Positions 59,955 through 64,000 of a stretch of 64,000 bases of DNA are shown here, one piece after another (positions within the stretch are counted from its first letter, which is position 1; each line of letters opens with the position of its first letter). This stretch comes from Diphasiastrum complanatum. Its lineage: Eukaryota; Streptophyta; Lycopodiopsida; Lycopodiales; Lycopodiaceae. The DNA lies in the NCBI GenBank assembly GCA_029204225.1, contig CM055107.1, forward strand, positions 13,304,833 through 13,368,832, given 5' to 3'. A model generated the notes under the pieces. The model was not told the DNA's origin and searched no databases. It saw only the letters and a program-made list of their open reading frames with translations. A program made the translations under genes and the position numbers.

Positions 59955-60897
59955 TGTGAAAATACAAAAGCTAAAGAAACAAAATATTTTGAGCCACAAA
60001 GCTTTGCTAGCTTTTGAGCTCATGTTTGCAAAAATACACCAAACGGACCAACAAGTCTTTGTACCTACATAAATACAAAGGGATTGCCCACACGCAGAAA
60101 ACCACCTCATATCACAACCGCCACATAACCATTTCAGTTGAACATGACAGAAGACGAATACCTCGAAGGTCAAATGTTCGAAGACCAAAGGAGCACAAAG
60201 GCGAAGCCACCAAAGGTCAAACGAGACACGAAGGTGAAGAAGACTTGAAGATCGAAAGGCAGTGGATCTTCACGCGCTAAGTGCAAAGAAAATCAAGAAA
60301 GTACCAGGAGGATGTCCTCTTCCACGGATGATGTTGAAGGCAATCTGAATGTCTTTGGAACATACTTAATCAGTCGTTCTTGTAATCAGAGATTAGATTA
60401 AACCCTTTCTCTCTCCATCTATATAAGCAGATCGAAGATGAGAGAATTGGTTGGACTGTCAATTGGTTGAGTGTCAACTTGAGCTAAGCATAGTGTCGTT
60501 GAGCTGACGTCCTGAGCCGACGTCCAAGAAGTCCGCTAGTAAGGGAGATGATCTAACATTACTCGTGAGAGACATAGCTTCTCTTGTGCCGACGCGCTGT
60601 GTGGGTTTGTCACAATAGCACTCTTACAAAAGGATAATTGATAAGACAGTAGCTTAAATGCACATGTAGTTTTATCTTGAATGATCTCAAATGATTGGAT
60701 GTCTAATTGTTACCTATACATGTTCAACTGTTTATTCTTTTTTCCACACACTGGTTTATCTTCGTCCAATGCTTAAACGAATTACAACATAGGTCAGTAG
60801 TGTCTGTCTACACTCCGGAGGATTGTAGATCTGATCTAGCAAGGCAGTAGCCGCGGTAGACAAAATCGAATTCCATCTCGGTACTTGTTCATTCACA
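59955..60897 (+). mobile_element. LTR of a copia-like element (solo or truncated)
   Basis: Begins TGTGAAAATAC and ends ATTCACA, followed after four bases by a primer-binding site. A TATA box (CTATATAAG) lies at 60419-60427, a plausible U3/R boundary. No coding region follows, so the rest of the element is lost. The 5' limit is inferred from terminus shape only. Confidence 0.5.
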
Positions 60898-60901
60898 ATA
60901 G

Positions 60902-60913
60902 TGGCATCAGAGC
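60902..60913 (+). promoter_or_regulatory. Primer-binding site (tRNA-iMet)
   Basis: TGGCATCAGAGC differs at one position from TGGTATCAGAGC and lies four bases after the LTR end. Confidence 0.75.
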
Positions 60914-62754
60914 TGTAGAGATTCATTGAAGAAAGTGAACACGAAGAATGCAATGAAGATTAGTACCGGATCGAAGATTGTTCACCTAAGCTAGTTTGTC
61001 TCATTATATATATTTGTTGATTTCTTCTCAAGTACAACAATCTAAAGGACACCAACTTTATTTGTTTGTAGAAATTTATCAGATGATATTTTATCAGATC
61101 TTATGGATCAAGGATGGGATAGTAAGACAAATGGATATATAGAATGTAGGATGAAAACATCTTCAATGATTTTTCATTACCATATTGAGAAAAAAAAATG
61201 CTTAGTCTAACCTTCAACTATTAGAGATTTTAAGAAAACGGGTGGAACTTGGCTACCACTAGATCAAGACTTCCAAATGGATGGTCACTCAGACGGAAAA
61301 GAGATAAACATCAAAACAATGAGAAATTTTTAACTGTGATTGAGGTGGAAGAGCACTGGTGTCTTGATTATATCATATCAGAGTTGGTTCTTCTTTATAA
61401 CAATCTACCCAATTATTTCAGATTCATTATCAATTGAAGACTTGTAAGTAATCCATAATTGTTGCATATGAAAATGAGTAGGTTCAAAATGATGATGTAT
61501 ACAAATATAAGTGCACTAACATTTTCTTCTTCTTATTGTAGCTACAAAAAAGATAGGAGCTGATAACATGCTGCAAAGATCTACCATCAACAATCACTAT
61601 TGTGGAGGAGCAATAGACAAAAAAAAAAAAAGGCAATCATGTTTACTCAATGTATAGACACTATATTTCAATAAGAGGAAGCCCTCGTTATATGGAAGTG
61701 TGTGTGTGTATGCAATGAGGCTTCAGTGCCTTAACTTTGAAAAATGTCCATACCGGTGGAATAATGATAGCTATCAATTTTTTTTTTTGCTCTTTTTTTT
61801 TTTCTTATGAAGGATGGTGTCAAGTTAGTCGTGATGGGGAAGAATCTTCTTGGCTTTTTGATGTCAGTAGGTGATACTGATTCAAATGTATACATTCGTT
61901 GCAGATCATCCATCTTTCCCAAGATGATTGAAGTTCTCCCAACTCTTTGTTCAAATTGATTCCATTCACCTCAAGCTCCACAAGTGTACGTGGCTTTCAC
62001 ATGCTCCTGTCTGATCCGACTATGTGTACAAAACATAAATATCTTTCAGCAGTTGTTCGTTCTTCAAAGGAGTAGTGATGTTTTAAGTTTGTTATCTCAA
62101 CGCATGTAAAACTACTATATGGAGACTTTTGCTTCTCTCATTTGTCATGCTTTTGAATTCTTCATTGTTTGTTCGATTCCCAGTGCCTTATCCATGGGGT
62201 AATGGAGACACTCCCCACCCCACTGTACTGTTTCTATTTCCAATTTTTTTCTCTTAACCCCCCCAATTTTATGCTCCTATTCAAACACAAATGCCCATTA
62301 CAACAATGCATGATGCCCTATGCAACTCAAAGCATATGTGTAATGTATGGATATGGATGCATTAAAACAACCTTGCAATCAATCGGTCCAATCACTCTAT
62401 GCCTATATGATGCAAGTGCAGTGGTCATGGGTGCAAATGATTTTGACTTTTGGATCATCTAATTCCTGCACTTCAACAAGGGTTAGCAACAAACGTCATT
62501 TTTAGGAATTAACGTTGATTTGTCTCTTTTTTTTCTTTCCTCATTTTCTTTTTCATAACATATAGAATGGAAAAGAAATTCACCAAACAACAAGATTAAC
62601 AAAGTAGAAAAACGAACAAATTAAAATGAAATATAAAATTTCTATTTTCCCTTATCCCATAGGTAAAATCAAGGATAAGGGTGTAGCTTGTCATCATATC
62701 ATCTACCCAACATCGATCTTGTTATCTAGGTATTCCTCTTCTGTTGTAGGTCTA
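60914..62754. other. Unassigned A+T-rich region
   Basis: Follows a primer-binding site but contains no Gag-like frame. Only short, unconvincing ORFs (61249-61437, 62169-62462) are present. Confidence 0.35.
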
Positions 62755-63153
62755 TCATGATGTATGAAATTGGGGGCTAAAAAGATTAGGCTTCTTGGGG
62801 TCATCTGGTGTTTCAGTACCATCATGGATAAAGGTATCAAAGTTTACCACCATGTGGTCATCTATTGTCTCTTCTTGATAATCAAATAAGTGTTGGATAT
62901 CAAATGATTCCTGAACAAATGCATCAGGTGGGAGTTCATGATTCTTGTCATCTTTTTGCTTCATTACACAACAACCTATGGATCTAGATTTAGGGGGGTA
63001 ATCTGTAGGAGCTGTCCATACTATTTCATGTACTTTTGCATAGTCTGAATTACGTACATTGTCCTCGTCAAGAGGTCCAATTTGGCCATGTGGGTTAACA
63101 ATAGATGCAAATGATATCAGCTCCTCAAGCTTAGTGGACTTCCCAAGACTCAA
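62755..63153 (-). other. Uncharacterised 132-aa ORF
   Basis: An open minus-strand frame, acidic and Asp/Pro-rich, with no recognised domain. Its composition is similar to linker regions upstream of gypsy reverse transcriptases (compare 29571-29888), so a retroelement origin is possible but unproven. Confidence 0.3.
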
Positions 63154-63270
63154 CTACTGATCACACCCTTTCATCCACTCTTTCTTAGGTGGGTCTGTCT
63201 GTAACTTGCTTTGGGTTATTGTCTCGCCCTAGTCCCTTCAGAGATGAGTGTTCCTATTGAGTGTTGTGGG

Positions 63271-63479
63271 GGCCTTTGTCATTGGTCTTGTCTCGTCTAT
63301 CTTGAGGGGTCGGTTTAGGCTCATTAGTCTGTAGGTTTGTATGATTGACTAGCCCATAACACTGTAGATCTAACCCAACCCTTTGTATATGACGTCCATG
63401 GCTTTGTATGCTTATAGATCCTATATAAAGTCCTCAATCCAAGGAACCTATTCTAAGCATTCTTTCACCCCTTTTCACA
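63271..63479 (+). mobile_element. LTR-like 3' portion with TATA box (limits uncertain)
   Basis: Contains CCTATATAAAG at about 63420-63430 and ends CTTTTCACA at 63479. A TGTTGTGGGGG start at 63271 is one possible left end. The last 56 bases recur inverted at 63516-63571. Confidence 0.35.
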
Positions 63480-63571
63480 ATCTTTACAGTCACCGTAAGG
63501 CTCACAGTGACAAATTGTGAAAAGGGACGAAAGAATGCTTAGAATAGGATCCTTGGATTGAGGACTTTATA
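63424..63571. repeat. Inverted repeat 1 (57-bp arms)
   Basis: Arms 63424-63480 and 63515-63571 pair with three mismatches. The loop of 34 bases itself has GTCAC/GTGAC complementarity. Confidence 0.95.
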
Positions 63572-63679
63572 TTGGTATCAGAGCTAGGTTTCGATCTTGG
63601 GACCTGTGGGTTATGGGCCCACAGGTCCCAGGATCAAAACCTGGCTCTGATACCAATATAAAGTCCTCAATCCAAGGAT
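63549..63679. repeat. Inverted repeat 2 (62-bp arms, 7-base loop) with tRNA-iMet halves
   Basis: Arms 63549-63610 and 63618-63679 pair with three mismatches around a 7-base loop. Each arm contains the initiator-Met primer-binding sequence (63573-63584 on plus; 63644-63655 as its complement) and extends into further tRNA-iMet sequence. It overlaps inverted repeat 1. Confidence 0.95.
63573..63622 (-). pseudogene. 3' half of initiator tRNA-Met including CCA (retro-copied)
   Basis: On the minus strand, 50 bases run from the anticodon stem GTGGG, through loop CCCATAA with the CAT anticodon, stem CCCAC, the variable region and T-arm, to the acceptor end CTCTGATACCA. This equals the 3' half of plant initiator tRNA-Met as I remember it, with two differences. 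The terminal CCA is added after transcription in eukaryotes, so its presence points to reverse transcription of the tRNA rather than a duplicated tRNA gene. It abuts LTR-like sequence at 63571. A complementary copy, with one difference, covers 63618-63655. Confidence 0.8.
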
Positions 63680-63714
63680 TCGGCTTCTCACCTAAAGCTA
63701 CTTTCTTCACACGA

Positions 63715-63897
63715 TTACAGGGGTATAGGTTCATCTATTCCAATAGTAGTTATTGAGGATGTTCCTCCCCTAGGGTCAGTGTCTTTGGAGTCTACCAACT
63801 GCTTACTTGCTCCCTCACACTCTTCATTAGAGTTGTCCATCCATACCCTATCTTGGGTTACCCTCAACCGTTTCTTATCTATGAGTGTTTCTACCAA
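63715..63897 (-). other. Uncharacterised short ORF
   Basis: 60-aa minus-strand frame of polar composition, with no domain recognised. It may be retroelement linker sequence. Confidence 0.2.
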
Positions 63898-64000
63898 GTT
63901 TATCGGGAGTTTCTTACTTCTAGTTGGATAGCTGGTTGTAGGCCCCTCAAAAAAAGGTGAGTACTAATTGAGATGATACCTCAATTGCTAGCCCTATGTT

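Noticed and set aside
63573-63655. Functional initiator tRNA-Met gene
   Set aside because: Only the 3' half is present, the CCA is included, the D-arm is missing and the sequence is palindromic.

Overview
The window looks like intergenic DNA of a land plant with a large, repeat-rich genome; a gymnosperm is plausible but not proven. Evidence: plant-type Ty1/copia and Ty3/gypsy elements, primer-binding sites matching plant initiator tRNA-Met, long (GA/CT)n and (CA)n microsatellites, A+T-rich spacers, and one clear plant-specific host gene. No operons, bacterial-type genes or CRISPR arrays were seen.

Layout. 1-2.4 kb: decayed gypsy gag and protease with a long leader. 2.4-5.6 kb (minus): a second gypsy remnant (3' LTR, polypurine tract, gag, acidic ORF). 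6.1-6.6 kb: GA microsatellites around a 24-bp minisatellite. 7.2-11.3 kb (minus): LTR, polypurine tract, a long decayed ORF with a coiled-coil segment but no recognisable pol, and a leader ('element A'). 11.4-16.6 kb: repeat block D1, ending in a LINE that has endonuclease and C-terminal parts but no reverse transcriptase. 17.9-20.0 kb: gypsy integrase/chromodomain and 3' LTR start. 20.4-28.9 kb: a second coiled-coil ORF followed by a polypurine tract and LTR start ('element B'), split by a young, apparently intact copia element (21456-27886). 28.9-30.0 kb (minus): Tat/Athila-like gypsy reverse transcriptase between inverted copies of an LTR end. 30.0-31.7 kb: two 0.5-kb direct repeats around a fragment of an unusual reverse transcriptase. 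32.9-38.3 kb: an older copia element with a 5-bp target duplication and a deletion that removes the reverse-transcriptase active site. 40.2-48.6 kb: partial LINE copy D3 and D2, a second copy of D1. 51.2-52.6 kb (minus): the only convincing host gene, a DUF641/GIL1-IRKI-like protein. 52.6-62.7 kb: microsatellites, dispersed repeats, one LTR with a primer-binding site, and sequence in which I recognise nothing. 63.4-63.7 kb: nested hairpins containing the 3' half of initiator tRNA-Met, including its CCA end, beside LTR-like sequence.

Almost all coding sequence is retroelement-derived and records layers of insertion and decay: many stops read as C-to-T changes, while the 21.5-kb copia has nearly identical LTRs. 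The most unusual items are the tRNA-primer hairpin, the two LTR-associated coiled-coil ORFs (A and B), and the atypical reverse-transcriptase fragment.
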